DNA of 64,000 nucleotides from Bacteroidota bacterium (GTDB lineage Bacteria; Bacteroidota; Bacteroidia; NS11-12g; UBA955): NCBI GenBank assembly GCA_027621365.1, contig JAQCBH010000001.1, positions 1 to 64,000 of the forward strand, read 5' to 3'. Shown piece by piece: positions 17,828 to 26,231 of this stretch (position 1 is its first letter; each line of letters starts with the position of its first letter). The notes under the pieces were generated by a model. It saw only the letters and a program-made list of their open reading frames with translations, ran no database searches and was not told where the DNA came from. The position numbers and the translations under genes were made by a program.

Positions 17828-18790
17828 TCACTCGAAAATATTCCTCTCATTGCTGCCATCAATGTCCATAATGATAATCTTTCCTTCTTCTGTCCAACTA
17901 CCTGTATTGTTTTGATACTCTGTTGCGTCAACTCTTTCAACAATTATTTTGCTTCCGTCCGGAGAAATACTTAAATATCTGTAGGACCTTGAATCACATC
18001 CACATTTTATTTTAGTTACGATTTTAGAGTTCTTGTTTACTTTAAATAGACCTTCTCTATAAGTAGAATAATAAATGTCGATGTTATTGGGATGCCAATC
18101 AATACCTGTAATTTGAAAGCGTCCATTATTTTCTAATTCAATTACTTGACTAACATTTTTATCTAATCTCAAATTAATGCTTGGATTCGCAGTATATAAT
18201 TGAAACGCTGATTCGTTATTAGAATTGACAGACCCATTTCTAAATGAAGAATTACGGATTGTGTCTAAAATTAAACCATTAGTATTGATTTTGCAGTAAA
18301 AATATGGTACTCCTAAATTAAAAGAAAATTCAACTGACAAAGAAGAATCATTAACCCAGGCGGGGTAGAGATAATAATTTGAACTGGTTATCTTCTTGTT
18401 TACAGAGCCATCATCTTTCAATAAATTGATTTGATAATCATTCGAAATAAATGCTATCCAACCATTCTTACCCCACTTTGGTTGTCCCACAATATTTGTA
18501 TTATTTAATAACACTGTTTCGACCTTCGACTGAATGTTGAACTTGATCAGTTGGGATTTATTATTTTCTTCTTTTACATAGACAATTTCGTTTGAATTAT
18601 TTGGGTTAAAACAAGGTGCGTGTTTTTGAATATTCTTCTGTTTAATTGTGGATATACCACCCTCTGGCTTTGGAAAATTTTCGCATTTATCATCTAGCCT
18701 GCAAACCTTATCTTTCTTACAAGTTTGAAGAAATAAGCACACCAGGGCAATAAGCCCCGATGTGAATAAAAATGTTAAAAACCGTTTCAT
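17828..18790 (-). CDS. Probable lipoprotein with beta-propeller (PD40/TolB-like) repeats
   Basis: 320 residues. Hydrophobic N-terminus then FLQTCKKDK, a lipoprotein-like Cys although the lipobox is atypical (T before C). Repeats such as APCFNPNNSNEIVYV, GQPKWGKNGWIAF and YLSISPDGSKIIV are PD40/TolB-type propeller blades. Probably a periplasmic or outer-membrane-attached sensor or binding protein; no enzyme motif is visible. It overlaps the truncated subtilase upstream by 4 bp (ATGA) and is followed by attC-like element B. AT-rich. Confidence 0.7.
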   Translation of the reverse strand: MKRFLTFLFTSGLIALVCLFLQTCKKDKVCRLDDKCENFPKPEGGISTIKQKNIQKHAPCFNPNNSNEIVYVKEENNKSQLIKFNIQSKVETVLLNNTNIVGQPKWGKNGWIAFISNDYQINLLKDDGSVNKKITSSNYYLYPAWVNDSSLSVEFSFNLGVPYFYCKINTNGLILDTIRNSSFRNGSVNSNNESAFQLYTANPSINLRLDKNVSQVIELENNGRFQITGIDWHPNNIDIYYSTYREGLFKVNKNSKIVTKIKCGCDSRSYRYLSISPDGSKIIVERVDATEYQNNTGSWTEEGKIIIMDIDGSNERNIFE

Positions 18791-19920
18791 TTTACAATTG
18801 ATATTTTTTGAGAAACAGTGCCTTCTGATGTGCGAAGATTACAAAAATAAATACCTGCATTTAGATTCTGTAATTGTAATTCAATTTCCTGGTGTCCATC
18901 CGTTGTTTTTTGCTTGGGTTGTGAATAAACAACTTTACCTGTGAGGTCTGTTACCTCAATACCCAATTCTGTACTTTTTAACAAAGTAAACATAATAGTA
19001 AAAATACCATTTGATGGATTTGGAATTACCCTCGCAAAATTCTTGTCAATTGGTATATTTTTTACGCCTGTTGCTAAAGGATCTTCGGAATAAACAGTTA
19101 ATGACATTCTTCCTGTTCCGTTTAAGCCGTTGCTTGGCAACCATTTATTTATTGACTGGCCAAGAATATTGGTTTTGATTTCAAAAATATAACCTTTCAT
19201 AGTGGCAGAAGTTTGATTCCATGTGGTAACGTTGCTGTTTACTTCTGGAATTACTGGTTGATTCGCCCAAAGTGTAGAGCTTGAATTGCGTTTCCATACA
19301 TCAATAATTGTTCTGCCGGATGGTTGTGTAATATTATAGGTCTGTGTTATTTCATACACATCGCCAAAATATGTGCCGGCTGCAATCCCATTAGCCCCTT
19401 GTGCTACCTGTATTTGAACATTTGAGCCAATTTTTGTTCCAGAATTATTGTTAAATGTTTGGGTGTAATGCCTTACTTCAAATCTTGGCCAGCGAATGCC
19501 CTGCAATGTAGCACCTGCGTTAATTCTACCAAAGCCGTTGTCATTATCATATCCAATTGCACCAACATCAGTTGCAAACCTTTGCAATAAATTCTCCACA
19601 TCGTCAGGAGCAAGGTTATTTGGGGCATTACTTGGGGCGTTAATGTAACTAAGCATTAGCCCTGCAACACCTGCGGCATGGGGTGCAGCAAATGATGTGC
19701 CATCAGCATTTACGTTATATGTATTGTTTGTATTTGCATCTAAAGAAGCGTAAATTGGAAAAGTGCCTGGTGCAATGAAATCTAAATTATTACCAGTAGT
19801 TGAAAATAATGCTTTACTACCTGTGTGGTCATTTGCACCTACTTTCATAACCCATTCGTCCCTGTAGCTCGAAGGGTATTGAGCAGTACTGCTTGAGGTA
19901 TTTCCAGAAGCAAATGACAT
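18787..19920 (-). pseudogene. Subtilisin-like protease (S8), N-terminus missing, with T9SS type A tail
   Basis: 377 residues covering only the back part of a subtilase: GTSFAAPHAAGVAGL carries the catalytic Ser, but the parts with the catalytic Asp and His are absent. The C-terminus (VIPNPSNGIFTIMF and a final KISIVK) is a T9SS type A sorting domain. In-frame codons upstream of the ATG (NNVV) still look like subtilase until a breakpoint near 19935, where the sequence switches to a copy of the 21036 lipoprotein gene. A secreted protease was evidently cut in half; without signal peptide and two catalytic residues the product should be inactive. Confidence 0.85.
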
Positions 19921-20147
19921 TACAACATTGTTTCTCCTGAATCATTGGTCGTAAAAGAACCCAATTCATCAATTATTTTATTGGCAGTTCCTCCTTTGGT
20001 ATGGACAGTAAATGTCAACCCTTTAAATCTTTGACCTGTTGTCCCATCCATTACTATACCTTTTATTTTGAACTTTTCAGTTTCTTTTTTGCAGCCCACT
20101 TGGGCTACAAAAAAGATGGCTATAGTGATGTATATTATGTTTTTCAT
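19920..20147 (-). pseudogene. Truncated lipoprotein gene fused to the subtilase fragment
   Basis: 75 residues, nearly identical at protein and DNA level to the first 70 of the 21036-21692 lipoprotein (lipobox VAQVGC, then CKKETEKFKIKG). After TCAGGAGA the sequence jumps to subtilase DNA and stops at a TAA that overlaps the ATG of the subtilase fragment. The annotated start is the ATG at 20147; the ORF track adds nine residues from the previous gene. Product of a deletion or recombination between repeats. Confidence 0.85.
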
Positions 20148-20148
20148 A

Positions 20149-20784
20149 TTAATAATTGATATTGGCCTTATCAACTATTGGATCACCCGTAATTTCAAAC
20201 TGAAGATGTTTAGTTCTTATAAGCTTGTTGATTGACTTATCAAAATAAAATTCATTAAAATTACGCCCATATCCAAATGCATAAGGACCAGGCTCAAGTC
20301 TAAAATTTAAAATGTATGTTTCGGGAATATCTGTAAATGTATCAAGAATTCTAGTTCCATCAATATAGTATTGGTAAAAATACAAAGTATCTGTATTGTT
20401 TTTTAATGAATTATCCGTTGATAATGTCAACTCTAAAGTGCCTTTATCTGAAAAATACCAAGGATTTTTTTCAAAGTTTTCATTAATTGGTAAATTTCTC
20501 ACCCTTCCAGTATAACCATCTTCTAAAGTTATTGAACTTCCTTTTTGTCTTTTATATTTAAATTCAAATATTCCCTGTGCATCGGTTGTGAATTTTCCAA
20601 TTTCGTGTGAAAACTTGTCATTATAATCTTTCGCTATTAATGTCATGGTTTCATTCACTCTAGTTGGTTGCATAGTCGTCCCATTTATAAACTGACCCTT
20701 AAATGTAAATTCTTCAACTTCTTTTTTGCAGCCCACTTGGGCTACAAAAAAGATGGCTATAGTGATATATATTATATTTTTCAT
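20149..20784 (-). CDS. Lipoprotein, paralogue B of the duplicated family
   Basis: 211 residues. The signal peptide and lipobox (IAIFFVAQVGCKKE) are identical to those of the 21036 protein; the middle differs strongly; the end again shares TGDPIVD. Residues about 24-75 look like a carboxypeptidase-regulatory/Cna-B-type beta sandwich (FKGQFINGTT, FTTDAQGIFEF). Probably an outer-membrane or surface lipoprotein of unknown role. The conserved ends with a divergent centre suggest gene conversion of the 5' part or diversifying selection. Confidence 0.75.
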   Translation of the reverse strand: MKNIIYITIAIFFVAQVGCKKEVEEFTFKGQFINGTTMQPTRVNETMTLIAKDYNDKFSHEIGKFTTDAQGIFEFKYKRQKGSSITLEDGYTGRVRNLPINENFEKNPWYFSDKGTLELTLSTDNSLKNNTDTLYFYQYYIDGTRILDTFTDIPETYILNFRLEPGPYAFGYGRNFNEFYFDKSINKLIRTKHLQFEITGDPIVDKANINY

Positions 20785-20788
20785 ATTC

Positions 20789-20881
20789 TTAATTGTTGTT
20801 TAAAATGATTTTGTTTCTAAAAAAACCGTTTGTGGTTGTAACTTCAATGAGTAATAAACCACTATTTGAAATATTGGCTTG
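20789..20881 (-). pseudogene. Duplicated 3' end of the 1002-residue T9SS gene
   Basis: About 93 bp nearly identical to 21697-21789, including the stop, and encoding the last 30 residues of the T9SS tail (ending in FFRNKIILNNN). It lies directly upstream of paralogue B, just as the intact 3' end lies upstream of the 21036 gene, so the duplicated unit was 'T9SS gene end plus lipoprotein gene'. The following 20882-21035 is unlike anything else here and shows no gene I can support. Confidence 0.85.
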
Positions 20882-21035
20882 TGTACGTCGTCAAGTTCAT
20901 TAGGACAAGTGTCAAATAAAAATAAGTGATTGATTTTGAATTTACAATAGGTGATTTGTCAATTTTTGTTAGCACTATTTTAGTCATTATTTTAATACTT
21001 TCCAATTCTTGGACCAACAGATTATTGAATCTAAG

Positions 21036-21692
21036 TTAATATTTAATTTCAAATTCATCAACTATTGGATCACCGGTGACTTTTCCTGTTATAGAACCTA
21101 AGTAATTAACAATATTAATATTGCCTTGATGATACTTCCATGCAAAAGTATTCGAATTCACACCCCAAACAATCCCCCATTCTTCGTTAGGCGGTGTAAT
21201 TAATGTGTAATTATAACCTTTATAGACATTAGTTAATGTGTCAATTACTTGCCTAAATACATTGTTTGAATTTAATTTAGAATAACCAACAAATAAAGTA
21301 TCAGTATTTTTAATGTTTGGACAATTGCAAATGATTTTGAATTTTCCCAAAGTAGATTTATAAAACACTTTATCTACATCTTTGTTTAAAGGAATATCTT
21401 TAAATTTCATAAAATTATTTATTACACTTATTGAATTTGCAGATATACCCTTTATCCTGTCGTACATAAATTCAAAATCTCCTGAATCGTTGGTCGTAAA
21501 AGAACCCAAATCATCAATTATTTTATTGGCAGTTCCTCCTTTGGTATAGACAGTAAATGTCAACCCTTTAAATCTTTGACCTGTTGTTCCATCCATTACT
21601 CTACCTTTTATTTTGAACTTTTCAGGTTCTTTTTTGCAGCCCACTTGGGCTACAAAAAAGATGGCTATGGTAATGTATATTATGTTTTTCAT
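21036..21692 (-). CDS. Lipoprotein, paralogue A of the duplicated family
   Basis: 218 residues; lipobox VAQVGC at residues 14-19; a carboxypeptidase-regulatory-like region (KIKGRVMDGTTGQRFKGL, GSFTTNDSGDFEF); C-terminus VTGDPIVDEFEIKY. Function unknown. It follows the large T9SS hydrolase gene by 4 bp and is likely co-transcribed. It is the intact template for the truncated copy at 19920. Confidence 0.78.
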   Translation of the reverse strand: MKNIIYITIAIFFVAQVGCKKEPEKFKIKGRVMDGTTGQRFKGLTFTVYTKGGTANKIIDDLGSFTTNDSGDFEFMYDRIKGISANSISVINNFMKFKDIPLNKDVDKVFYKSTLGKFKIICNCPNIKNTDTLFVGYSKLNSNNVFRQVIDTLTNVYKGYNYTLITPPNEEWGIVWGVNSNTFAWKYHQGNINIVNYLGSITGKVTGDPIVDEFEIKY

Positions 21693-21696
21693 ATTC

Positions 21697-24600
21697 TTAA
21701 TTGTTGTTTAAAATGATTTTGTTTCTAAAAAAACCGTTTGAGGTTGTAACTTCAATGAGTAATAAACCACTGTTTGAAATATTGGCTTGTAATGAATTAA
21801 TATTGATATTTTTAAAATTGGCATTGTACAATAACTGGCCTTGGAGTGAATATATTTTTACATTTTTAATGCCTTCACTTTTAATGTTAATAATTCCATT
21901 AGACGGATTTGGGTATATTAAACATGGATTTTTGATTAAGTTTTGTTGGTCAATCTCCAATTCTTCTTTTTGCATGAATGGAGCAGAAAATATACCTCTA
22001 ATTTCATCTCTTGTTAAATCACAAACGTTCATTAATTTAATTCTTGCTCTAAAATTACTCCCTCTTCTGCTTTCAAAACCAGGTCTTAATCTAATTTCTG
22101 TGCCTGCTGCAAAACGCAATTCTCCGGCATCAAAAGCTTTGATAATAAATCTTAGACTATCTGAGTACATTCCATTATAAAAATTTGCTCCAGCATTAGG
22201 CCCATGATTTAAGTATCGATAGAAATCACCTTCTCCTTTACCTGCATTCAAAATATTTCTGGCTTGGTAAATTCCTTCCCTAGCAATGGTCATATTATCT
22301 AAACGCATTTCTTCTTCCCCTATTTCACGCGTTAGCCAACTTAAATCTTGTAAATAAGCTCCACCAGTTCCAAATTCTGGATTCCGCATAGCCAAATGTG
22401 AAAAATTTCTACATCCACCAAAGCCATTTGGATTTGGAAAGCAAGTATTATCTGTTAATTGGCCTACAATAACATGGAATGGAGTTCTTGTCATATTAGT
22501 TCCTACAGGAGTATTTAAAATATCATGGTTTTGAGGCAATGCATTTCCAAACTGATCAAAACCTCTATAATCTAATGCACTTTGCATTGGTATAAAACAA
22601 AAGTCTGCTATATCTGCTTCACCATTTAATGTGATTCTAGTAGGGAAAAACACACCTGCTTGAGCACGCATAAAAATTGAACCTGTCAATGGATTAATAT
22701 CTAGGACATGGTTCCAAACCCAAATATTAGAGCTAGAATTATGTGCAGCGGTATTCCCATTTATAAACATTGAAGCTCCAGGATATTTTCCACCTGGTTC
22801 GGGGTCTAATGCTTCAACATTACAAGCATTTAGATTATAGGGTAAACCAATACTCAGAATATTACAAGGACTTGTATTTCTTCTAAATATGTTTGTCAAG
22901 CAACCTCTTAACTTACCAAACATATTCCATCTTAAAGGAATATCAATAATATTGCCCGCACCATTTGGGTTTCCTCTCCAGACGGCATCGTTAATTTCAA
23001 TTAAAGGGATAGGAATCAATCTAAAAATTCTTACATTCAAATGATAATCTAATTGCAACAACCTTTCGTTAGGTAAAATTACTCTGTTTCTAAACCCTGC
23101 TTGCCCATTCCCATCCATCAATCCATTACTCATTGCTACTAATTTACATTGGCTTGGATACCCACCGGTAGCGGGGTTCATGGCTATCAAGTCGTTCATG
23201 AAACTATCTCTTTTTGCATGTGCCGTATAACAACCGCTTGCGTCTCGAGTATGAGCATGAGTTATTAAAAGTTGACGAATAGCATCTCTTTTTAAAAAGC
23301 TTTTTGATAAAGCATCGGTATTTCTTAAAATGTCCGATAATAAAAATGCTGACCTTAACAACGGTCGTGGTACTGTATATATCCATTCATTAAATTGTTG
23401 CACGGCTAAAGGAATATTCGCTCCCTGATGTGGGGCATCATAAGAGATAAATAAACGTGTGTTATGCAATCTGTGTTGTCTGAAAAATACTGAATCAGCA
23501 GGATTTTTTGAACGATAAGCAGAAGTTTCCATAAATGTCAAAGCAAATCGCCCTATTACACCACCCATGCTTTCACCCATTACTACAAATTGATGAGTAG
23601 TATCACTCATTGTTTTTAGTTGGTCTATTAATTGAACAACACCTTGAGCATTTTCTCTCATATCAATGGTGCTGTTTTTCCAACTAACTACAACATAATC
23701 GTAGTCGTAGTTATGAAGCATAATTAATGTTTCATTTCTGATCATTTGATTGAAAATCAAAGGCACATTTCGTATTTCTCCAATATCGATACCTTCTAAG
23801 TAAATGAATGGTTTTAATAAAGAATCGTTATTGCATCCTCTAAAAACCCCCGCTGTTAAAAAGTCATTTTCAATTACAAAATCAGGCAAAACCATTAATT
23901 CATCCGTTAAAACTTCAAAAGTTGATATAGAAAATTTAATAGGAATTCCATCTACGATGACACGGGCTGCAATGTTCTTGGTGCCTCTTGTTGGATAAAC
24001 TATTTGGATTTCTTGATAAACAAAAGGGTCAAAATCTCTCCAACCTAAACCATCCTTAAAGTCAATTTGAAAGGTATGCGGATTTGGATGAGGTAATACA
24101 TTTGAACTGAAGGTGTTGTTATAAAAAAAGAAATTACCAGGGTCAATTGTAAAAGTTACATTTCTAAAATGACTAGTTTCTATTAAAGGTGAAAATTGAA
24201 AAATTTCTAAGCAAGTTCCTCTACCTGGATTTATTGTATTTAATTCATAAGGTTCATCAATTCTTAAATTATTATCCCATATTGAATCATTATCCCAAAA
24301 AAACCACCTGCCAAAATTTACGCTATCGAAAACATTGCTTCGGAACATGTTAAAATCCAAATCCAAAAGTCCTAAAGGGACTTTATCCATGCGAGCCATT
24401 TGGTCTATTCCATTAGAAATAAATGTGTCTGGTGGTAAAATATTAGGTGTGAAACTGGCTTGAAACATTTCAAAATGTATTGCCCTCCAATTCAAAGTGC
24501 TTGTTGTATCAAGAACTACAGGTTTATAAAACTTCTCATCTGTAAGATGAGCTACCATGTCAAAATGAAATGGCGCAGGACAAGCGGCTTTCTTCAATGG

Positions 24601-24705
24601 CGTAATTAAAGCTCTTAAATCACCATTTATACTGCTATCTGTCTGCCCAAAACCATTCATTGCAAAAAATGATGAAATGGTAATGAATAATATTAACTTT
24701 TTCAT
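21697..24705 (-). CDS. Large secreted alpha/beta hydrolase-like protein with T9SS type A tail
   Basis: 1002 residues with an N-terminal signal peptide (LFITISSFFAMNGFGQ). Around residue 375 there is a nucleophile elbow VVMGESMGGVIGRFAL (G-E-S-M-G), as in PGAP1-like and lipase hydrolases, preceded by DYDYVVVSW and a helix with LIDQLKTM. The C-terminus (IYPNPSNGIINIKSEG, IYSLQGQLLYN) is a type A sorting signal, so the enzyme should be exported and attached to or released from the surface. The substrate is unknown; an ester is likely. AT-rich. Confidence 0.8.
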   Translation of the reverse strand: MKKLILFITISSFFAMNGFGQTDSSINGDLRALITPLKKAACPAPFHFDMVAHLTDEKFYKPVVLDTTSTLNWRAIHFEMFQASFTPNILPPDTFISNGIDQMARMDKVPLGLLDLDFNMFRSNVFDSVNFGRWFFWDNDSIWDNNLRIDEPYELNTINPGRGTCLEIFQFSPLIETSHFRNVTFTIDPGNFFFYNNTFSSNVLPHPNPHTFQIDFKDGLGWRDFDPFVYQEIQIVYPTRGTKNIAARVIVDGIPIKFSISTFEVLTDELMVLPDFVIENDFLTAGVFRGCNNDSLLKPFIYLEGIDIGEIRNVPLIFNQMIRNETLIMLHNYDYDYVVVSWKNSTIDMRENAQGVVQLIDQLKTMSDTTHQFVVMGESMGGVIGRFALTFMETSAYRSKNPADSVFFRQHRLHNTRLFISYDAPHQGANIPLAVQQFNEWIYTVPRPLLRSAFLLSDILRNTDALSKSFLKRDAIRQLLITHAHTRDASGCYTAHAKRDSFMNDLIAMNPATGGYPSQCKLVAMSNGLMDGNGQAGFRNRVILPNERLLQLDYHLNVRIFRLIPIPLIEINDAVWRGNPNGAGNIIDIPLRWNMFGKLRGCLTNIFRRNTSPCNILSIGLPYNLNACNVEALDPEPGGKYPGASMFINGNTAAHNSSSNIWVWNHVLDINPLTGSIFMRAQAGVFFPTRITLNGEADIADFCFIPMQSALDYRGFDQFGNALPQNHDILNTPVGTNMTRTPFHVIVGQLTDNTCFPNPNGFGGCRNFSHLAMRNPEFGTGGAYLQDLSWLTREIGEEEMRLDNMTIAREGIYQARNILNAGKGEGDFYRYLNHGPNAGANFYNGMYSDSLRFIIKAFDAGELRFAAGTEIRLRPGFESRRGSNFRARIKLMNVCDLTRDEIRGIFSAPFMQKEELEIDQQNLIKNPCLIYPNPSNGIINIKSEGIKNVKIYSLQGQLLYNANFKNININSLQANISNSGLLLIEVTTSNGFFRNKIILNNN

Positions 24706-24723
24706 ATTTAAAAATATTAGGAG

Positions 24724-25224
24724 TTAATTTTTTTCGGTTTCAGTTGCTTTTGCCTCTAATTCTTTAATTCGAGTATTTAACTGTAGTATATACAACTGCA
24801 TTTCTTCCATTTTGCGCATAAGTACAGCATTCATTTCAGCAACATTTAAACCATTGGTTTGAACCTCATTTGCTGAGGGAACATTTGGCAAATGACCGGT
24901 TGAATCTATGTAAACTTGAACACTATCTAGCGGAATTAAAACGTATGAAGATTCAAATACATAATCTGGCCAATTAGACATGTTTACAATTACTTCTCTT
25001 GCGCGCATGTGCCCATCCACATTTAAAATAACAGAAGAAGATTTTTGCGATCCGCTTCCATCACCTACCCATACAGTGCCATCATTTTTTACAACAAGGC
25101 GTGTCGAACCACCGTTAGTACAAGTAGCATTTGTTCCAGAACTACCCCAAGTTTGGGCATTCAAATTAATTGTCAAAGTAGTAACAACTAATATTAAAGC
25201 TGTTTTTAAAATAGATTTGTTCAT
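24724..25224 (-). CDS. Small secreted protein with C-terminal coiled coil
   Basis: 166 residues: signal peptide (LVVTTLTINLNAQ); a Gly/Ser/Thr-rich start with the KNDGTVWVGDGSGS repeat; a conserved block VNMSNWPDYVFE ... GHLPNVPSANEV; and a C-terminal coiled coil (MRKMEEMQLYILQLNTRI). This block is common in Bacteroidota proteins related to tail-fibre/S74 proteins, here without the chaperone domain. Probably trimeric and surface-exposed. First gene of the secreted-protein run; 18 bp before the T9SS hydrolase. Confidence 0.75.
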   Translation of the reverse strand: MNKSILKTALILVVTTLTINLNAQTWGSSGTNATCTNGGSTRLVVKNDGTVWVGDGSGSQKSSSVILNVDGHMRAREVIVNMSNWPDYVFESSYVLIPLDSVQVYIDSTGHLPNVPSANEVQTNGLNVAEMNAVLMRKMEEMQLYILQLNTRIKELEAKATETEKN

Positions 25225-25852
25225 GATTTTATATCTTTTTATAATTTTTATTTTTGTCTCGACTTTTTCAGATTAGCGCTTTTTCACCTTGTCGAGTTCT
25301 GCTATTGTTAATTTAGCAAGATTAAAAATGTTAGTTGTGAAGTAGAGGGCATAGGCTTTGCTCTTCATTGCCCTTTTAATGGCCTTGTGTGAGGGGGGCT
25401 TCTATTGCTTCTCATGCTTGACTCTTCGATTATATATTTATTCATTTCAATTCTGTTATTTACTTCACCTGTTCAATCGTATTTATTAAATCCCTCTACT
25501 ATATATTAATGAGCAGTGGTATTCTTATTATTTATTAACAATTCCAAAATTCGTCACCATGACTTCATTACTTGTTTCATTACAAAAAAAGTCACAATTG
25601 AAAACAATTACGTGATAGATTTATATCATAAAACTCTTATTAAAAAGCAATTATCCTTACTTACTTATCTAGAACAAGTGAATCTATCGATTTGGACAAT
25701 ACAAGTATTGCATTATCTTCGCAATAAGGTGAAAGTTTGGGCAACTTCGGAGAATCCCTCTACCGGAGGTCGTTTGTCCAAATCGTTACCCCACTGAGAA
25801 CATAGATAGCCTAAAGGCTTGATTTGCAAGACATTATGAGAGATGGTTCATT
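25225..25852. other. AT-rich right end of island 1 without supported genes
   Basis: 628 bp. The only ORF (25516-25797, 93 codons) runs through the recombinase-type direct repeat at 25774 and has no recognisable content, so I do not call it. The 5' part should contain the promoter of the 24724-25224 gene. Confidence 0.6.
25774..25792 (+). repeat. Right copy of the 19-bp subterminal repeat of island 1
   Basis: TTGTCCAAATCGTTACCCC, identical to 14440-14458 and in the same orientation. It lies 60 bp inside the right att site, against 103 bp on the left. Probable recombinase arm site. Confidence 0.7.
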
Positions 25853-25867
25853 TCCCTCTCTCTCCGC
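25853..25867 (+). other. att site between island 1 and island 2
   Basis: TCCCTCTCTCTCCGC, identical to the 3' end of tRNA-Ser (14322-14336). It is preceded by GGTTC and, 7 bp further upstream, by GAGAGATGG, the bases 2-10 of the tRNA. Confidence 0.8.
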
Positions 25868-25882
25868 GATACTCAACTAATT

Positions 25883-25912
25883 AAAAATCAGGCACTTAGC
25901 CTGATTTTTTTT
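25883..25912 (+). terminator. Terminator at the left end of island 2
   Basis: AAATCAGGC/GCCTGATTT stem, ACTTA loop, T8 tail. It sits 18 bp after the att site, as the terminator at 14361 does in island 1, so each island brings its own terminator for the tRNA transcript. Confidence 0.85.
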
Positions 25913-26044
25913 GTCTTTTTGTTACCACATTTTTCAGCTAAATCGTTGATTTTATTACACTTAGTTTAAGCGAGGGATTCGAACCTAATTAGTAAGATTT
26001 CGGAGTATTTCGGCCTATTGATTTTGTTTCCCAAAATCTTAAAT

Positions 26045-26206
26045 AATTGATTATCAATGTTGTTGTGAAATTTCCGTGTACCAAACCGTATACCGCATTT
26101 ACCTCTGGTATACGATTTCAATTAACTGATATTCAATCAAATAAACATTCAATTGCTCAGATTTGCTCAGTTGTTTCATTTTTTTCTGTGTACCAAACCG
26201 TATACC
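26045..26206 (+). repeat. Repeated motifs at the left end of island 2
   Basis: GTGTACCAAACCGTATACC occurs twice (26076-26094 and 26188-26206), with an inverted partial copy (GGTATACGATTTC) near 26107. AATTGATTATCAAT at 26045-26058 recurs at 30468-30481 close to the right att site. As in island 1 these lie between att and integrase and are probable arm sites. Apart from these and the terminator, 25868-26231 contains no gene. Confidence 0.6.
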
Positions 26207-26231
26207 AAGCTTTTTTACGAAAATGTGAATT

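Noticed and set aside
25516-25797. 93-codon ORF at the right end of island 1
   Set aside because: It runs through the 19-bp recombinase-type repeat, has low-complexity content and no family similarity.
25972-25985. Second tRNA gene or pseudogene
   Set aside because: Only the T loop and one side of the stem match; no acceptor, D or anticodon arm can be built around it.
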